This document shows positions 17,157-26,451 of a stretch of DNA of 44,708 bases, one piece after another. The stretch is from Caballeronia sp. BR00000012568055. Its GTDB lineage: Bacteria > Pseudomonadota > Gammaproteobacteria > Burkholderiales > Burkholderiaceae. The notes under the pieces are model-generated. The model saw only the letters and a program-made list of their open reading frames with translations. It had not been told where the DNA came from and did no database searches. Numbering within the stretch: position 1 is the first letter of the stretch; each line of letters opens with the position of its first letter. The DNA is taken from positions 1 to 44,708 of the forward strand of contig NZ_JAQFVG010000329.1 in the NCBI RefSeq assembly GCF_029439455.1, in the 5' to 3' direction. The position numbers and the translations under genes are program-made.

Positions 17157-17311
17157 ATTGAACTGATTTATCATTCGCGCGGTCGCAACCGGGTTGCAAC
17201 GTGTATCGCCAAGTCGTCTCGAAAATAAGACGGCGTGGGTTAACAGCCATTTCTTTCAGAATAATTACCCTGCTAAACTTGGCCCCGCTTTTGCCATAGG
17301 AGATCGAACAC

Positions 17312-18208
17312 ATGAAGATTAAAAAAGCAGCGCTGCTGTTGGCCGCGCTCGGTTTGGTTGCAACGTCGGCTGCCTACGCGCAGGATGCGGGGACCTTGAA
17401 GAAAATCAAGGACACGGGCGTGATCTCGCTGGGGCATCGCGAGTCGTCGATTCCGTTTTCCTACTACGACGACAAGCAGCAAGTCGTCGGCTATTCGCAT
17501 GAATTCGCGCTGAAGGTCGTGGATGCCGTCAAGCAGAAGCTCGGCATGTCCGACCTGAAAGTGAAGCTCACGCCGATCACCTCGCAGAACCGTATTCCGC
17601 TCGTGCAGAACGGCACGGTCGATATCGAGTGCGGCTCGACCACCAACAACGCCGAACGTCAGCAACAAGTCTCGTTCTCGAACACGATTTTCGTGATCGG
17701 CACGCGTCTCATGACCAAGAAGGATTCGGGCGTGAAGGATTGGGCCGACCTGAAGGGCAAGACCGTCGTGACGACTGCCGGCACCACGTCCGAGCGCCTG
17801 CTTCGCAAGATGAATCAGGACAAGAACATGGGCATGAACATCATCAGCGCGAAGGATCACGGCGAGTCGTTCCTGACGCTGTCCACCGGCCGCGCCGTTG
17901 CGTTCATGATGGACGACGCACTGCTCGCAGGCGAACGCGCCAAGTCGAACAACCCGAACGATTTCGTGATCGTCGGCGCACCGCAGTCGCATGAAGCGTA
18001 CGGCTGCATGATCCGCAAGAACGATCCTGAGTTCAAGAAGGTCGTGGACGACGCCATCGCCAAGGTCGAAACCTCGGGCGACGCCGACAAGATCTACAAG
18101 AAGTGGTTCGAAAGCCCGATTCCGCCGAAGGGCCTCAACCTCAACTTCCCGGAAAGCGATGACATGAAGGCTCTCTACAAGAGCCCGAATGACAAGGCAA
18201 TCGACTAA
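17312..18208 (+). CDS. gltI: Glutamate/aspartate ABC transporter substrate-binding protein
   Basis: Periplasmic binding protein of 298 residues with a Sec signal peptide (MKIKKAALLLAALGLVATSAAYA, cleavage near residue 23). The amino-acid-binding family 3 fold is shown by GVISLGHRESSIPFSYYDD near the mature N-terminus, the ligand segment NGTVDIECGSTTNNAERQQQVSFSNT, and KTVVTTAGTTSERLLR. It binds glutamate/aspartate in the periplasm and delivers it to GltJ-GltK. AGGAG lies nine bases before the ATG. It is the first gene of gltI-J-K-L and is followed by a hairpin with a long T run before gltJ. Confidence 0.94.
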   Translation: MKIKKAALLLAALGLVATSAAYAQDAGTLKKIKDTGVISLGHRESSIPFSYYDDKQQVVGYSHEFALKVVDAVKQKLGMSDLKVKLTPITSQNRIPLVQNGTVDIECGSTTNNAERQQQVSFSNTIFVIGTRLMTKKDSGVKDWADLKGKTVVTTAGTTSERLLRKMNQDKNMGMNIISAKDHGESFLTLSTGRAVAFMMDDALLAGERAKSNNPNDFVIVGAPQSHEAYGCMIRKNDPEFKKVVDDAIAKVETSGDADKIYKKWFESPIPPKGLNLNFPESDDMKALYKSPNDKAID

Positions 18209-18231
18209 CCGGTTCGATCATCGAACGAACT

Positions 18232-18264
18232 AAACGGAAGGAGCTTGCTTCTTCCGTTTTTTTT
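18232..18264 (+). terminator. Intra-operon terminator/attenuator between gltI and gltJ
   Basis: AAACGGAAG (18232-18240) pairs with CTTCCGTTT (18251-18259), with an inner AGC-TT-GCT extension and T to 18264. This has full intrinsic-terminator form but lies inside an operon. Partial termination would make binding protein in excess over the membrane and ATPase subunits, as is usual for ABC importers. A second dyad, GTTCGAT-C-ATCGAAC, precedes it at 18212-18226. Confidence 0.75.
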
Positions 18265-18275
18265 GGAGTGAGTCC

Positions 18276-19016
18276 ATGTCTTACCACTGGAACTGGGGCG
18301 TTCTGCTCAGCCCTGTTTCGACCGGCGAACCCACCACCTATCTCGGCTGGCTGATTTCCGGCTTCTGGGTGACGATTACCGTATCGCTCGCGGCGTGGGT
18401 GATCGCGCTCGTGGTCGGCTCGTTTTTCGGTATTCTGCGCACGGTCCCGAACCGCACGCTGTCGGCTATCGGCACCGTGTATGTGGCGATCTTCCGCAAT
18501 ATTCCGCTGATCGTGCAGTTCTTCGTCTGGTATCTCGTGATACCGGAATTGCTGCCGCCTTCCATCGGAAATTGGTTCAAACAACTGCCGCCGACCGCGC
18601 AGTTCTTTTCCTCGTCGATCATCTGTCTCGGGCTGTTCACCGGCGCGCGCGTGTGCGAACAGGTGCGCTCGGGTATCAACGCCTTGCCGCGCGGCCAGCG
18701 CAACGCGGGTCTCGCGATGGGCTTCACGCAATGGCAGACGTATCGCTATGTGCTAATGCCGGTGGCGTATCGGATCATCGTGCCGCCGCTCACGTCGGAA
18801 TTCCTCAACGTGTTCAAGAACTCGGCGGTGGCATCGACCATCGGTCTGCTGGACTTGTCGGCGCAGGCGCGTCAGCTCGTCGATTACACCGCGCAGACGT
18901 ATGAGTCGTTCATCGCGGTGACGGTCGCTTATATGCTGATCAATCTCGTCGTGATGCAGTTGATGCGCTGGGTCGAAGCCAAGACGCGGCTGCCTGGCTA
19001 CATCGGAGGCAAGTAA
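18276..19016 (+). CDS. gltJ: Glutamate/aspartate ABC transporter permease
   Basis: Inner-membrane permease of 246 residues with about five hydrophobic segments. The family pattern is clear: the [22 protein letters not shown] segment near 75-95 and the EAA-loop [32 protein letters not shown] at about 130-160, which contacts the ATPase. It forms the channel with GltK. GGAG seven bases before ATG. Its TAA overlaps the ATG of gltK by one base (TAATG). Confidence 0.93.
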   Translation: MSYHWNWGVLLSPVSTGEPTTYLGWLISGFWVTITVSLAAWVIALVVGSFFGILRTVPNRTLSAIGTVYVAIFRNIPLIVQFFVWYLVIPELLPPSIGNWFKQLPPTAQFFSSSIICLGLFTGARVCEQVRSGINALPRGQRNAGLAMGFTQWQTYRYVLMPVAYRIIVPPLTSEFLNVFKNSAVASTIGLLDLSAQARQLVDYTAQTYESFIAVTVAYMLINLVVMQLMRWVEAKTRLPGYIGGK

Positions 19017-19693
19017 TGCATCAATTCAACTGGAGCGGTATTCCAGGCGCGTTGCCGACGCTGTGGACCGGCGCGATCATCACGCTGCAAATCACGGTGC
19101 TGGCCATTGTGGTCGGCATCGTGCTAGGGACGCTGATTGCGCTATTACGTCTGTCGGGCATCAAGCCGCTGCAATGGTTCGCCAACGCCTACGTGACGAT
19201 CTTCCGTTCGATCCCGCTGGTCATGGTCTTGCTGTGGTTCTTCCTGATCGTGCCGCAGGTGTTGCAGAACGTGCTGGGTCTCTCGGCGGATATCGATATT
19301 CGCCTGGCATCGGCAATGGTCGCTTTCTCGCTTTTTGAAGCCGCATACTATTCGGAAATCATCCGCGCGGGCATTCAGGCGGTGGCGCGCGGTCAGGTGA
19401 ACGCGGCCTTCGCGCTCGGCATGACCTACGGTCAGGCGATGAAACTCGTGGTGCTGCCGCAGGCCTTCCGCGCGATGGTGCCGCTCTTGCTCACGCAGGC
19501 CATCGTCCTGTTTCAGGATACGTCGCTCGTGTACGTCATCAGTCTCGCGGACTTCTTCCGCACGGCGGCGAACGTCGGTGACCGCGACGGTACGATCGTC
19601 GAAATGGTGCTGTTCGCGGGCGCATGCTATTTCGTGATTTGCGTGCTGGCGTCGGCCCTCGTCAAAAGTCTTCAGAAAAAGGTCGCAAGATGA
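19016..19693 (+). CDS. gltK: Glutamate/aspartate ABC transporter permease
   Basis: Second permease subunit, 225 residues, with about five hydrophobic segments. Conserved [22 protein letters not shown] and the EAA loop [36 protein letters not shown] match the polar amino-acid permease family. The start ATG shares one base with the gltJ stop, and its own TGA overlaps the gltL ATG (ATGA at 19690-19693), so the three are translationally coupled. Confidence 0.93.
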   Translation: MHQFNWSGIPGALPTLWTGAIITLQITVLAIVVGIVLGTLIALLRLSGIKPLQWFANAYVTIFRSIPLVMVLLWFFLIVPQVLQNVLGLSADIDIRLASAMVAFSLFEAAYYSEIIRAGIQAVARGQVNAAFALGMTYGQAMKLVVLPQAFRAMVPLLLTQAIVLFQDTSLVYVISLADFFRTAANVGDRDGTIVEMVLFAGACYFVICVLASALVKSLQKKVAR

Positions 19694-20415
19694 TCTCTAT
19701 CAAAAACGTTTCGAAGTGGTACGGGCAGTTTCAGGTGTTGACGGATTGCACGACCGAAGTGAAAAAGGGCGAAGTCGTGGTGGTGTGCGGCCCGTCGGGT
19801 TCGGGTAAATCGACGCTGATCAAGACCGTGAACGGCCTGGAGCCGTTCCAGAAGGGCGAAATCAGCATCAACGGGCAGTCGCTGACGGACAAGAAGACCA
19901 ACTTGTCGAAGCTGCGCTCGAAGGTCGGCATGGTGTTCCAGCACTTCGAACTGTTCCCGCATCTGTCGATCGTGCAGAACCTGACGCTGGCGCAGATCAA
20001 GGTGCTCGGCCGTTCGAACGATGAAGCCACGCAAAAGGGCTTGAAGCTGCTGGATCGCGTCGGCCTGCGCGCGCATGCGGACAAGTTTCCGGGCCAGTTG
20101 TCGGGCGGTCAGCAGCAGCGCGTGGCGATTGCCCGCGCGCTGTCGATGGATCCGATCGCGATGCTGTTCGACGAACCCACGTCCGCGCTCGATCCCGAGA
20201 TGATCAACGAAGTGCTCGATGTGATGGTCGAACTCGCGCAGGAAGGCATGACCATGATGTGCGTGACGCACGAAATGGGCTTCGCGAAGAAGGTGGCGAA
20301 TCGCGTGATCTTTATGGATCGCGGGATTATCGTCGAGGACGATCAGAAGGAAGCGTTCTTTGCGAATCCGAAGTCGGATCGCGCGAAGGATTTTCTGGCG
20401 AAGATCCTGCACTGA
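19690..20415 (+). CDS. gltL: Glutamate/aspartate ABC transporter ATP-binding protein
   Basis: ATPase of 241 residues that powers the GltJK importer. Walker A is GPSGSGKST (34-42), the Q-loop lies in [11 protein letters not shown], the signature is LSGGQQQR (137-144), Walker B and D-loop are [10 protein letters not shown] (about 157-166), and the switch histidine is in CVTHEMGFA. The frame is open back to 19624, but the ATG at 19690 overlapping the gltK stop gives the standard N-terminus [12 protein letters not shown]. Last gene of the operon; terminator at 20438. Confidence 0.95.
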   Translation: MISIKNVSKWYGQFQVLTDCTTEVKKGEVVVVCGPSGSGKSTLIKTVNGLEPFQKGEISINGQSLTDKKTNLSKLRSKVGMVFQHFELFPHLSIVQNLTLAQIKVLGRSNDEATQKGLKLLDRVGLRAHADKFPGQLSGGQQQRVAIARALSMDPIAMLFDEPTSALDPEMINEVLDVMVELAQEGMTMMCVTHEMGFAKKVANRVIFMDRGIIVEDDQKEAFFANPKSDRAKDFLAKILH

Positions 20416-20437
20416 GCCTGTATTACCGGCGGCAGAG

Positions 20438-20471
20438 AACGCGGCGCTTCGAAAGGAGCGCCGCGTTTTTT
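20438..20471 (+). terminator. Terminator of the glt operon
   Basis: AACGCGGCGCT (20438-20448), 8-base loop, AGCGCCGCGTT (20457-20467), then T to 20471. Perfect 11-bp stem. Confidence 0.9.
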
Positions 20472-20660
20472 GTGCATGCGTTGCGCTGTCAGCTTGGCGA
20501 GAAAGTCAGTCGGGCCGAATGTGAGAAGCGATTTCGCGGTCATCCGGTTTGGAACAAAGCGTCGCGAAAGCCAATCGTCAAGATTCTTCTAAGCTATATT
20601 CAACGGCGACGTTTGATCGTCGCAATTGATTGGTAATGCTTATTTAAAGAGGTGGTTGTC

Positions 20661-20849
20661 ATGAAGAAAGTAGTCGGCCTTACTGCTGTCGCGTCGGCAT
20701 TGTTTTTCTCTTTTGCTCAGGCTGCATTCGCCGATGGCTCGGAATGCACCGTGGAGTATCGCGTCACAATAAGCGGTTCCGGTGAAGTGTCACGGGTCCC
20801 TGTTTACAGCGGTGACTATTGCGATCAGGAAATTCACGCTACGTTCTGA
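20661..20849 (+). CDS. Small exported protein of unknown function
   Basis: Protein of 62 residues: a signal peptide (MKKVVGLTAVASALFFSFAQAAFA, cleavage near residue 24) and a mature part of about 38 residues with two cysteines (in SECTVEY and DYCDQEI) that could form one disulfide. AGAGG eight bases upstream fits the ATG at 20661; an in-frame GTG at 20652 lies within that ribosome site. Codon use is less GC-biased than the neighbours. It is a stand-alone unit with its own terminator at 20904. No family recognised. A secreted or periplasmic role is inferred from the signal peptide only. Confidence 0.7.
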   Translation: MKKVVGLTAVASALFFSFAQAAFADGSECTVEYRVTISGSGEVSRVPVYSGDYCDQEIHATF

Positions 20850-20903
20850 GGCGCCATTTCCTGCTGCTAATCCACTCGAGATCGCGTGGTTTAGCAGCAA
20901 GTG

Positions 20904-20947
20904 AACGTGACCAACAGCCACTTCGGTGCTCGGTCACGTTTCTTTTT
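20904..20947 (+). terminator. Terminator after the small exported protein
   Basis: AACGTGACC (20904-20912) pairs with GGTCACGTT (20932-20940), with an inner CAC-TTCG-GTG tetraloop hairpin, then TCTTTTT. It ends the plus-strand transcript just before the convergent amidotransferase gene. Confidence 0.8.
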
Positions 20948-20952
20948 CCGCT

Positions 20953-21855
20953 TTATTCGATACCCAATTCCGTTTCCACCGCCGCGCTCGATCTTATTTC
21001 CTCGATCTTCAGCGCCGATCCCACGCATGCTTTCTGCAATGGCTCTGCGGCCTTTTTGGCAACCGCTTCCGGCACCGGAATATTCAACGTACGCGTGAGC
21101 GCGCCGCACTGGAACATGGCGAGATCGCCGGGGGTGAAGCGCGTCCAGATTTCATCGTCGGTGAGCGGCGAGGTGGCGATCACCGCCACGCGATCTTCCG
21201 GCGTCGTGTACTTGGCGAAGTCGATCGACATATCCGCGTCGATCAGATGCGCCGTCGAAAACGGCCAGCTCCGCACCAGATAGTACAAATGCGTCGAGCA
21301 GTGCGAGAACAGCGCCTGCCCGTTCGACATCAGGAAATTGAACACGCCGTATTGCGTGATGCCGCGCGTGAGTTCGGCCAGCGCTTCGAATAGTTCGTCG
21401 AGCGGCGGCTGAGAACACGGAAACGCGCGGCGCAGACCTTGCAGCAGCGTGCAGAACGCCAGTTCGCTGTCCGTGGTGCCGACCGGCTGATACACGCCGT
21501 TGAGTTCGGGCGCGTGGCCGTTGAGATCGCCGTTGTGCGCGAAAATCCAGTGCCGTCCCCACAACTCGCGCATGAACGGATGGCAATTCTCAAGCAGGAT
21601 ATGCCCCTGCGTCGCCTTGCGAATATGCGCGATCGTGTTCTTCGATTTGATCGGATAGCGCTTGACCATATCCGCGAGCGGCGAACTGGCGGACGACTGA
21701 TGATCGATGAACAGTCTGCACGCCTTGTCCTCGAAGAAGGCGATTCCCCAGCCGTCAGCGTGATGATCCGTAACGCCGCCGCGCGCAGCGAAACCGGTGA
21801 ACGAGAACGTCACATCGGTCGGTTCGGCGCAATTCATTCCGAGAAGTTGGCACAT
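20953..21855 (-). CDS. Class II glutamine amidotransferase, YafJ type
   Basis: Protein of 300 residues. The ATG at 21855 gives MCQLLGMNCAEP, placing the N-terminal nucleophile at Cys2 as the family needs; longer open frame to 21957 would bury it. Other class II features are DHHADGWGIAF, SKNTIAHIRKATQG, HPFMRELWGRHWIFAHNGDLNG and the VGTTDSELAF block. Such stand-alone domains (E. coli YafJ) release ammonia from glutamine or act on gamma-glutamyl amides; the acceptor is unknown. Divergent from pyrC, 208 bases apart. Confidence 0.85.
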   Translation of the reverse strand: MCQLLGMNCAEPTDVTFSFTGFAARGGVTDHHADGWGIAFFEDKACRLFIDHQSSASSPLADMVKRYPIKSKNTIAHIRKATQGHILLENCHPFMRELWGRHWIFAHNGDLNGHAPELNGVYQPVGTTDSELAFCTLLQGLRRAFPCSQPPLDELFEALAELTRGITQYGVFNFLMSNGQALFSHCSTHLYYLVRSWPFSTAHLIDADMSIDFAKYTTPEDRVAVIATSPLTDDEIWTRFTPGDLAMFQCGALTRTLNIPVPEAVAKKAAEPLQKACVGSALKIEEIRSSAAVETELGIE

Positions 21856-22063
21856 GTTGCTTTCTTTGCTTCGGGCAGCAGCTTTGGTCTGAAGCCGCGT
21901 TGTTACAATACGTACGACAAGCATATCACCGAGGTCGACGCCAAAAAAACGCGTCATCGCTCGCAGGTGCGCACGTTGTCAAATTCCCACGGCGAAAATT
22001 GCCGGCTCGTGCGCAGCTTTCGGAAGGCCTTCGACCAACACACGTTCCCGCCGCCAATACGCC

Positions 22064-23125
22064 ATGTCCGCTCATCCTTCTCCGCTGAATACGCTCACCA
22101 TCGCGCGCCCCGACGACTGGCATCTGCACGTCCGTGACGGCGATACGCTCGCCGCCGTGCTGCCGCATACCGCGCGCCAGTTTGGCCGCGCGATCATCAT
22201 GCCGAACCTGAAGCCGCCGGTGACGACGACGGCGCTGGCATCGGCGTATCGGGATCGGATTCTGGCTGCGTTGCCGAAAAACGGCCCGGACTTCGAGCCG
22301 CTGATGACGCTCTATCTCACCGATAACACGCCGCCCGACGAGATCCGCCGCGCCAAGGCGAGTGGCTTCGTGCATGGCGTGAAGCTGTATCCGGCGGGCG
22401 CGACGACCAATTCGGACGCGGGCGTGACCGATCTCATCGGCAAATGTGCGAAGACGCTTGAGGCGATGCAGGAAGTTGGCATGCCGCTTCTGATTCACGG
22501 CGAAGTGACGGATGGCGATATCGATTTGTTCGATCGCGAGAAGGTGTTTATCGACCGTGTGATGACGCCGTTGCGTCGCGCGTTTCCGGGGCTGAAAGTG
22601 GTGTTCGAGCACATCACGACGAAAGATGCTGCTGACTATGTGCGTGAGGCGGAAGGCGATATCGGCGCGACCATTACGGCGCATCATCTGCTGTTCAACC
22701 GCAACGCGATGCTCGTCGGCGGCATTCGCCCGCACTATTACTGCTTGCCGGTGCTGAAGCGCGAAACGCATCGCGAGGCGTTGGTGAAGGCGGCGACTTC
22801 CGGCAATCCGCGCTATTTCCTCGGCACGGACAGCGCGCCGCATCCGAAGGGTTTGAAGGAGCACGCGTGTGGTTGCGCGGGCTGCTACACGGCGTTGCAC
22901 GCGCTCGAGTTGTACGCCGAAGCATTCGGTAAAGCCGGCGCGCTCGACAAGCTCGAAGGCTTCGCCAGCTTCTACGGTGCTGACTTCTACGGCCTGCCGC
23001 GTAGTGCGGAGAAGGTCACGCTGGAACGCGCATCGTGGACCTTGCCCGCCGAATTCACCGCCGGCGATGCGCAGATCGTGCCGCTGAAAGGCGGCGAATC
23101 GATCAACTGGCGTTTTGCCGGGTGA
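22064..23125 (+). CDS. pyrC: Dihydroorotase
   Basis: Cytosolic enzyme of 353 residues that closes carbamoyl-aspartate to dihydroorotate, third step of pyrimidine synthesis. All metal ligands of the type II enzyme can be seen: H20 and H22 in WHLHVRDG, the carbamylated lysine K107 in [12 protein letters not shown]145 in LIHGEV, H183 in FEHITT, and D256 in LGTDSAPH. Length matches E. coli PyrC. The next gene begins with a GTG overlapping this stop (GTGA, 23122-23125). Confidence 0.96.
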   Translation: MSAHPSPLNTLTIARPDDWHLHVRDGDTLAAVLPHTARQFGRAIIMPNLKPPVTTTALASAYRDRILAALPKNGPDFEPLMTLYLTDNTPPDEIRRAKASGFVHGVKLYPAGATTNSDAGVTDLIGKCAKTLEAMQEVGMPLLIHGEVTDGDIDLFDREKVFIDRVMTPLRRAFPGLKVVFEHITTKDAADYVREAEGDIGATITAHHLLFNRNAMLVGGIRPHYYCLPVLKRETHREALVKAATSGNPRYFLGTDSAPHPKGLKEHACGCAGCYTALHALELYAEAFGKAGALDKLEGFASFYGADFYGLPRSAEKVTLERASWTLPAEFTAGDAQIVPLKGGESINWRFAG

Positions 23126-23922
23126 GCTTTGCGGCGATCGATTGGGCGCGGCCCTGGCTTGCGCCTATCGCTGAACGCGGCAAGCGATGGAAGGCCGCAG
23201 CGCTGGTTGGTTACCCGGAATATCTTTCCTTATTGAACGAAGACGCGCGTGCGGCCGGGTTTTTCACCGGCCGTGGCAAGTCGTTGCGCTTCATCGCGCA
23301 GGACGATTTGCCGGAAGGCGCATCCTACGAAGGCCACATCGCCGCAACCGGCAACGTGCCAACGCGCCACAATCTCCACGATTTCTTCAATGGCCTGATG
23401 TGGTTCACGCAGCCGCGCATCAAAGCCGCGCTCAACACGCGACAAGCCGATCAAATCGATGCACTCGGCATCGGTCCGACACGTGGCGGCGTGCGCGACG
23501 CGCTCACGGTCTTCGATGAAAACGCCATCCTCTTCGCCAGCGCCGATCCATCGCTGACCGACGCGCTCCGCCGTTTCGACTGGAACACGTTGTTCATCGC
23601 CGAACGCGCGGCGTGGGGCGTGCGCTGCGAGGCGCGCATCTTCGGGCACGCGCTGCTGGAAAAGCTGATCGCGCCATACAAAGCGTGTACGGGTCACGCA
23701 TGGATCATCGACGTCCCGCCCGACTACTTCTCACTCGATGAACCCGCCCGCCGCGCGACGCTCGATCGCTTAGTAGCCGACCGCCTTCTGTCCGAACCGC
23801 TCGACGGCCGCAGCTTCGCGCCGCTGCCGGTGCTGGGCGTTCCCGGCTGGTGGCCCGCGAATGCATCGCCCGATTTCTACGATGACGCCGCCGTGTCCCG
23901 CAAAGGCCGCCGCAACCGCTGA
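23122..23922 (+). CDS. DUF3025 family protein
   Basis: Protein of 266 residues with no signal peptide. Blocks such as [65 protein letters not shown] and [21 protein letters not shown] match my memory of the DUF3025 family, common in beta- and gammaproteobacteria and of unknown function. The GTG at 23122 is chosen because it overlaps the pyrC stop and starts the conserved region; the frame is open further upstream inside pyrC. The stop lies one base before the extended -10 of the RNase P RNA gene. Confidence 0.8.
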   Translation: MSFAAIDWARPWLAPIAERGKRWKAAALVGYPEYLSLLNEDARAAGFFTGRGKSLRFIAQDDLPEGASYEGHIAATGNVPTRHNLHDFFNGLMWFTQPRIKAALNTRQADQIDALGIGPTRGGVRDALTVFDENAILFASADPSLTDALRRFDWNTLFIAERAAWGVRCEARIFGHALLEKLIAPYKACTGHAWIIDVPPDYFSLDEPARRATLDRLVADRLLSEPLDGRSFAPLPVLGVPGWWPANASPDFYDDAAVSRKGRRNR

Positions 23923-23931
23923 TGGTAAAAT
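23923..23931 (+). promoter_or_regulatory. Extended -10 promoter of rnpB
   Basis: TGGTAAAAT is an extended -10 (TGn plus TAAAAT, five of six consensus bases) that begins directly after the TGA of the DUF3025 gene. It places the RNA start about eight bases downstream, at the RNase P P1 helix. No good -35 is present, as expected for an extended -10. Confidence 0.5.
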
Positions 23932-23939
23932 CGCGGGCA

Positions 23940-24355
<416 letters not shown>

Positions 24356-24368
24356 GTTAATCAAAAGG

Positions 24369-24404
24369 AAAGAGCCGGCGTCTCGCGACGTCGGCTCTTT
24401 TTTT
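24369..24404 (+). terminator. Terminator of rnpB
   Basis: AAAGAGCCGGCGTC (24369-24382), loop TCGC, GACGTCGGCTCTTT (24387-24400) then T to 24404. One G-U wobble in a 14-bp stem. Confidence 0.92.
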
Positions 24405-24421
24405 GGCCTCAGGCAATTCGC

Positions 24422-24844
24422 TCAGATTTCGACGATATCGAACGAATGCGTGAGTTCCGCCGTCTTCGCCAGCATGATCGAAGCCGAGCAGTACTTGTCG
24501 TGCGACAGATTGATCGCGCGCTCGACCGTCGCCGGGTTCAGATTCTTGCCAGTCACCGTGAAATGAAAGTGGATCTTGGTGAAGACCTTCGGATCCTCGC
24601 TCGCGCGATCCGCCTTCAGCGTCACCGAGCAGTCGGTGATTTCCTGACGGCTTTTCTTCAGGATCATCACGACGTCGTAGGCGGTGCAGCCACCGGTGCC
24701 GAGCAGCACCATTTCCATCGGACGCGGCGCGAGATTGCGCCCGCCACCTTCCGGCGCGCCATCCATATTGACCAAATGGCCGCTTCCCGTTTCGGCGGCG
24801 AAGGCCATGCCGTCCTGTCCCATCCAGCTAACTTTGCATTCCAT
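24422..24844 (-). CDS. OsmC family protein
   Basis: Protein of 140 residues in the OsmC/Ohr fold, thiol peroxidases or related proteins active on organic hydroperoxides. Two conserved cysteines are visible: C53 in LGTGGCTAYDVVMIL and C119 in DKYCSASIML. This arrangement and the N-terminal MECKVSWMG match the YhfA-like branch rather than Ohr. YhfA itself has no firm role. The start ATG is clear, and a palindrome at 24994-25005 lies about 150 bases upstream. Confidence 0.88.
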   Translation of the reverse strand: MECKVSWMGQDGMAFAAETGSGHLVNMDGAPEGGGRNLAPRPMEMVLLGTGGCTAYDVVMILKKSRQEITDCSVTLKADRASEDPKVFTKIHFHFTVTGKNLNPATVERAINLSHDKYCSASIMLAKTAELTHSFDIVEI

Positions 24845-25121
24845 GCTCAGGCTCCAGCCGCTTTTTCGAGGGTTTATTGTAGCCGTTTGCGCAAAAACTC
24901 ATTGCCGCCGGGTCTGGCTTCTACTGGTTGACGACTTGCTATAAGTCACTGTTTTGAGTCATTCAATACAGCTATTCAGGCGACTCGAGGCAGCACTCTA
25001 GAGTGTGCTAAGCCGTGTCGAGCAAGTAAGAGTTCAATCTAACATCTTGTTTTATCGATGAAATTACCAAAATCCCACATATTTCATATTAAGAAATTCA
25101 ATTTCACGATATAGATTCTTC
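24845..25121. other. AT-rich intergenic region between osmC-like gene and small RNA promoter
   Basis: No open frame with coding character. It holds the probable osmC-like promoter (minus strand), a 12-bp palindrome at 24994-25005 and an AT-rich tract at about 25040-25120 just upstream of the small-RNA promoter, which could act as an UP element. Confidence 0.5.
24994..25005. promoter_or_regulatory. Palindrome CACTCTAGAGTG, possible operator
   Basis: Perfect 12-bp palindrome in a non-coding region, flanked by AGCA-like and TGCT half-sites (24992-25009). Its place upstream of the osmC-like gene suggests a repressor site. The protein is unknown. Confidence 0.25.
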
Positions 25122-25150
25122 TTGCTTCGCAGCATACCGATGCCTATACT
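25122..25150 (+). promoter_or_regulatory. Sigma-70 promoter of the candidate small RNA
   Basis: TTGCTT (25122-25127), 17 bases, TATACT (25145-25150). The -10 matches five of six bases and spacing is ideal; the -35 keeps TTG. Predicted start near 25157, right before the C-rich stretch. AT-rich upstream DNA may help. Confidence 0.5.
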
Positions 25151-25156
25151 CGGTTC

Positions 25157-25218
25157 TGTCTCCTCCACCTCCTCCTTTGGTGGATTAAGCCCGAGCCACA
25201 CGCGCCCGGGCTTTTTTT
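25157..25218 (+). ncRNA. Candidate CCUCC-motif small RNA (betaproteobacterial toxic-sRNA-like)
   Basis: A promoter, a C-rich 5' part and a strong terminator lie within about 100 bases. The predicted RNA is about 62 nt. It opens with UCUCCUCC, then has a hairpin UCCACC/GGUGGA (25163-25168 and 25179-25184) whose loop again shows UCCUCC, and ends in an intrinsic terminator (25187-25218). Exposed UCCUCC copies are complementary to the Shine-Dalgarno core GGAGG, so binding to ribosome sites of mRNAs is likely. It resembles, from memory, the betaproteobacterial toxic small RNA family and ncS27 of Burkholderia cenocepacia. No coding frame is present. Confidence 0.55.
25187..25218 (+). terminator. 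Terminator of the candidate small RNA
   Basis: AAGCCCG (25187-25193) pairs with CGGGCTT (25207-25213), followed by T to 25218. No protein gene precedes it on this strand for about 1.3 kb, and rnpB has its own terminator, so it must end a separate short transcript. Confidence 0.85.
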
Positions 25219-25249
25219 CGTCCCTCGTCGCGTGGCTCTCCGCAACGCT

Positions 25250-25279
25250 TTGACGCAGCGGACCATTTCCCTTTATAAT
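25250..25279 (+). promoter_or_regulatory. Sigma-70 promoter of rplM-rpsI
   Basis: TTGACG (25250-25255), 18 bases, TATAAT (25274-25279): eleven of twelve consensus bases. Predicted start near 25286 leaves a leader of about 112 bases before rplM. The leader holds CACGC (25297-25301) and GCGTG (25326-25330) that could pair, a possible site for ribosomal-protein feedback. Confidence 0.8.
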
Positions 25280-25397
25280 TCAAAGTTCTCTTCGCACCAC
25301 GCCCGCGGAGAGAAGCCTGAGAGAGCGTGCAAGTGCAGCACATATAAGCACGGCCGAACAGGAAAGCTAAAAGGGCACATCAATTTTTGGATCGATC

Positions 25398-25826
25398 ATG
25401 AAGACGTTTTCCGCAAAAGCCGAAGAGGTGACGCGCGAATGGTACGTGATTGACGCGACGGACAAAGTCCTCGGCCGTGTTGCCAGCGAAGTGGCACGCC
25501 GTCTTCGCGGCAAGCACAAGCCTGAGTTCACTCCGCACGTCGACACTGGTGATTTCATCATCATCATCAACGCCGGCAAGCTGAAGGTCACGGGCAACAA
25601 GGCCACGGACAAGAAGTACTATCGTCACTCGGGCTACCCGGGCGGCATTTACGAAACCACGTTCGGCAAGATGCAAGAGCGTTTCCCGGGCCGCGCGCTC
25701 GAGAAGGCTGTCAAGGGCATGCTTCCGAAGGGTCCGCTCGGCTACGCAATGATCAAGAAGCTCAAGGTCTACGCCGAAGCAACGCATCCGCACTCGGCGC
25801 AACAGCCGAAGGCGCTCGAGATCTAA
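25398..25826 (+). CDS. rplM: 50S ribosomal protein L13
   Basis: Large-subunit protein of 142 residues, the usual length. Recognised by [44 protein letters not shown], the [10 protein letters not shown] block and the [17 protein letters not shown] signature. First gene of the rplM-rpsI operon, with nine bases between the genes, behind a near-consensus promoter. Confidence 0.97.
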   Translation: MKTFSAKAEEVTREWYVIDATDKVLGRVASEVARRLRGKHKPEFTPHVDTGDFIIIINAGKLKVTGNKATDKKYYRHSGYPGGIYETTFGKMQERFPGRALEKAVKGMLPKGPLGYAMIKKLKVYAEATHPHSAQQPKALEI

Positions 25827-25835
25827 GGAGCCCAC

Positions 25836-26228
25836 ATGATCGGTAACTGGAACTACGGTACGGGCCGCCGCAAGAGCGCCGTCGCTCGTGTCTTCATCAA
25901 GTCGGGCAAGGGCGAGATCGTCGTCAATGGTAAGCCCATCGCCGACTACTTCTCGCGCGAAACGTCGCTGATGATCGTGCGTCAACCGCTGGAACTCACG
26001 AACCACGGCACCACGTTCGACATCAAGGTCAACGTGTCGGGCGGCGGTGAAACGGGTCAGGCAGGCGCAGTCCGCCACGGTATCACCCGTGCGCTGATGG
26101 ACTATGACGCTACGCTCAAGTCGCAACTGTCGAACGCTGGCTTCGTCACGCGTGACGCGCGTGAAGTGGAACGTAAGAAGGTCGGTTTCCACAAGGCACG
26201 CCGCCGGAAGCAATTCTCGAAGCGTTAA
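25836..26228 (+). CDS. rpsI: 30S ribosomal protein S9
   Basis: Small-subunit protein of 130 residues. Recognised by [50 protein letters not shown] and the basic C-terminus [11 protein letters not shown], whose tail reaches the ribosomal P site. AAGGAG upstream of the ATG. A terminator follows at 26285. Confidence 0.97.
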   Translation: MIGNWNYGTGRRKSAVARVFIKSGKGEIVVNGKPIADYFSRETSLMIVRQPLELTNHGTTFDIKVNVSGGGETGQAGAVRHGITRALMDYDATLKSQLSNAGFVTRDAREVERKKVGFHKARRRKQFSKR

Positions 26229-26284
26229 CCGTTCGATTGCGCTTTGGGTTTCGTCCGGGCTTTGGTTCGGATCGAAATTGCTGG

Positions 26285-26319
26285 AAAAGCCGCCCGCACT
26301 CAGGTGCCGGCGGCTTTTT
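26285..26319 (+). terminator. Terminator of rplM-rpsI
   Basis: AAAAGCCGCC (26285-26294) pairs with GGCGGCTTTT (26309-26318), with an inner GCAC/GGTGC stem and T at the end. It lies 57 bases after the rpsI stop. Confidence 0.88.
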
Positions 26320-26451
26320 CTATGGTGTGTCGTGGCGCGTGCAGACTAAAAGATGTCGAATTTGCATATAGCCCATTGATTCCATGGACATTCGGCACGA
26401 TATTGAGATCAGCCCTACAATAGCGGTTAGAAGCTTAATTGGAGAATTCGA

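Noticed and set aside
17279..17296. GG-N10-GC element (TGGC...TTGC) resembling a sigma-54 promoter before gltI
   Set aside because: The predicted start would fall near 17306, after the AGGAG ribosome site (17298-17302) and only six bases before the ATG, so the transcript would lack its ribosome binding site.
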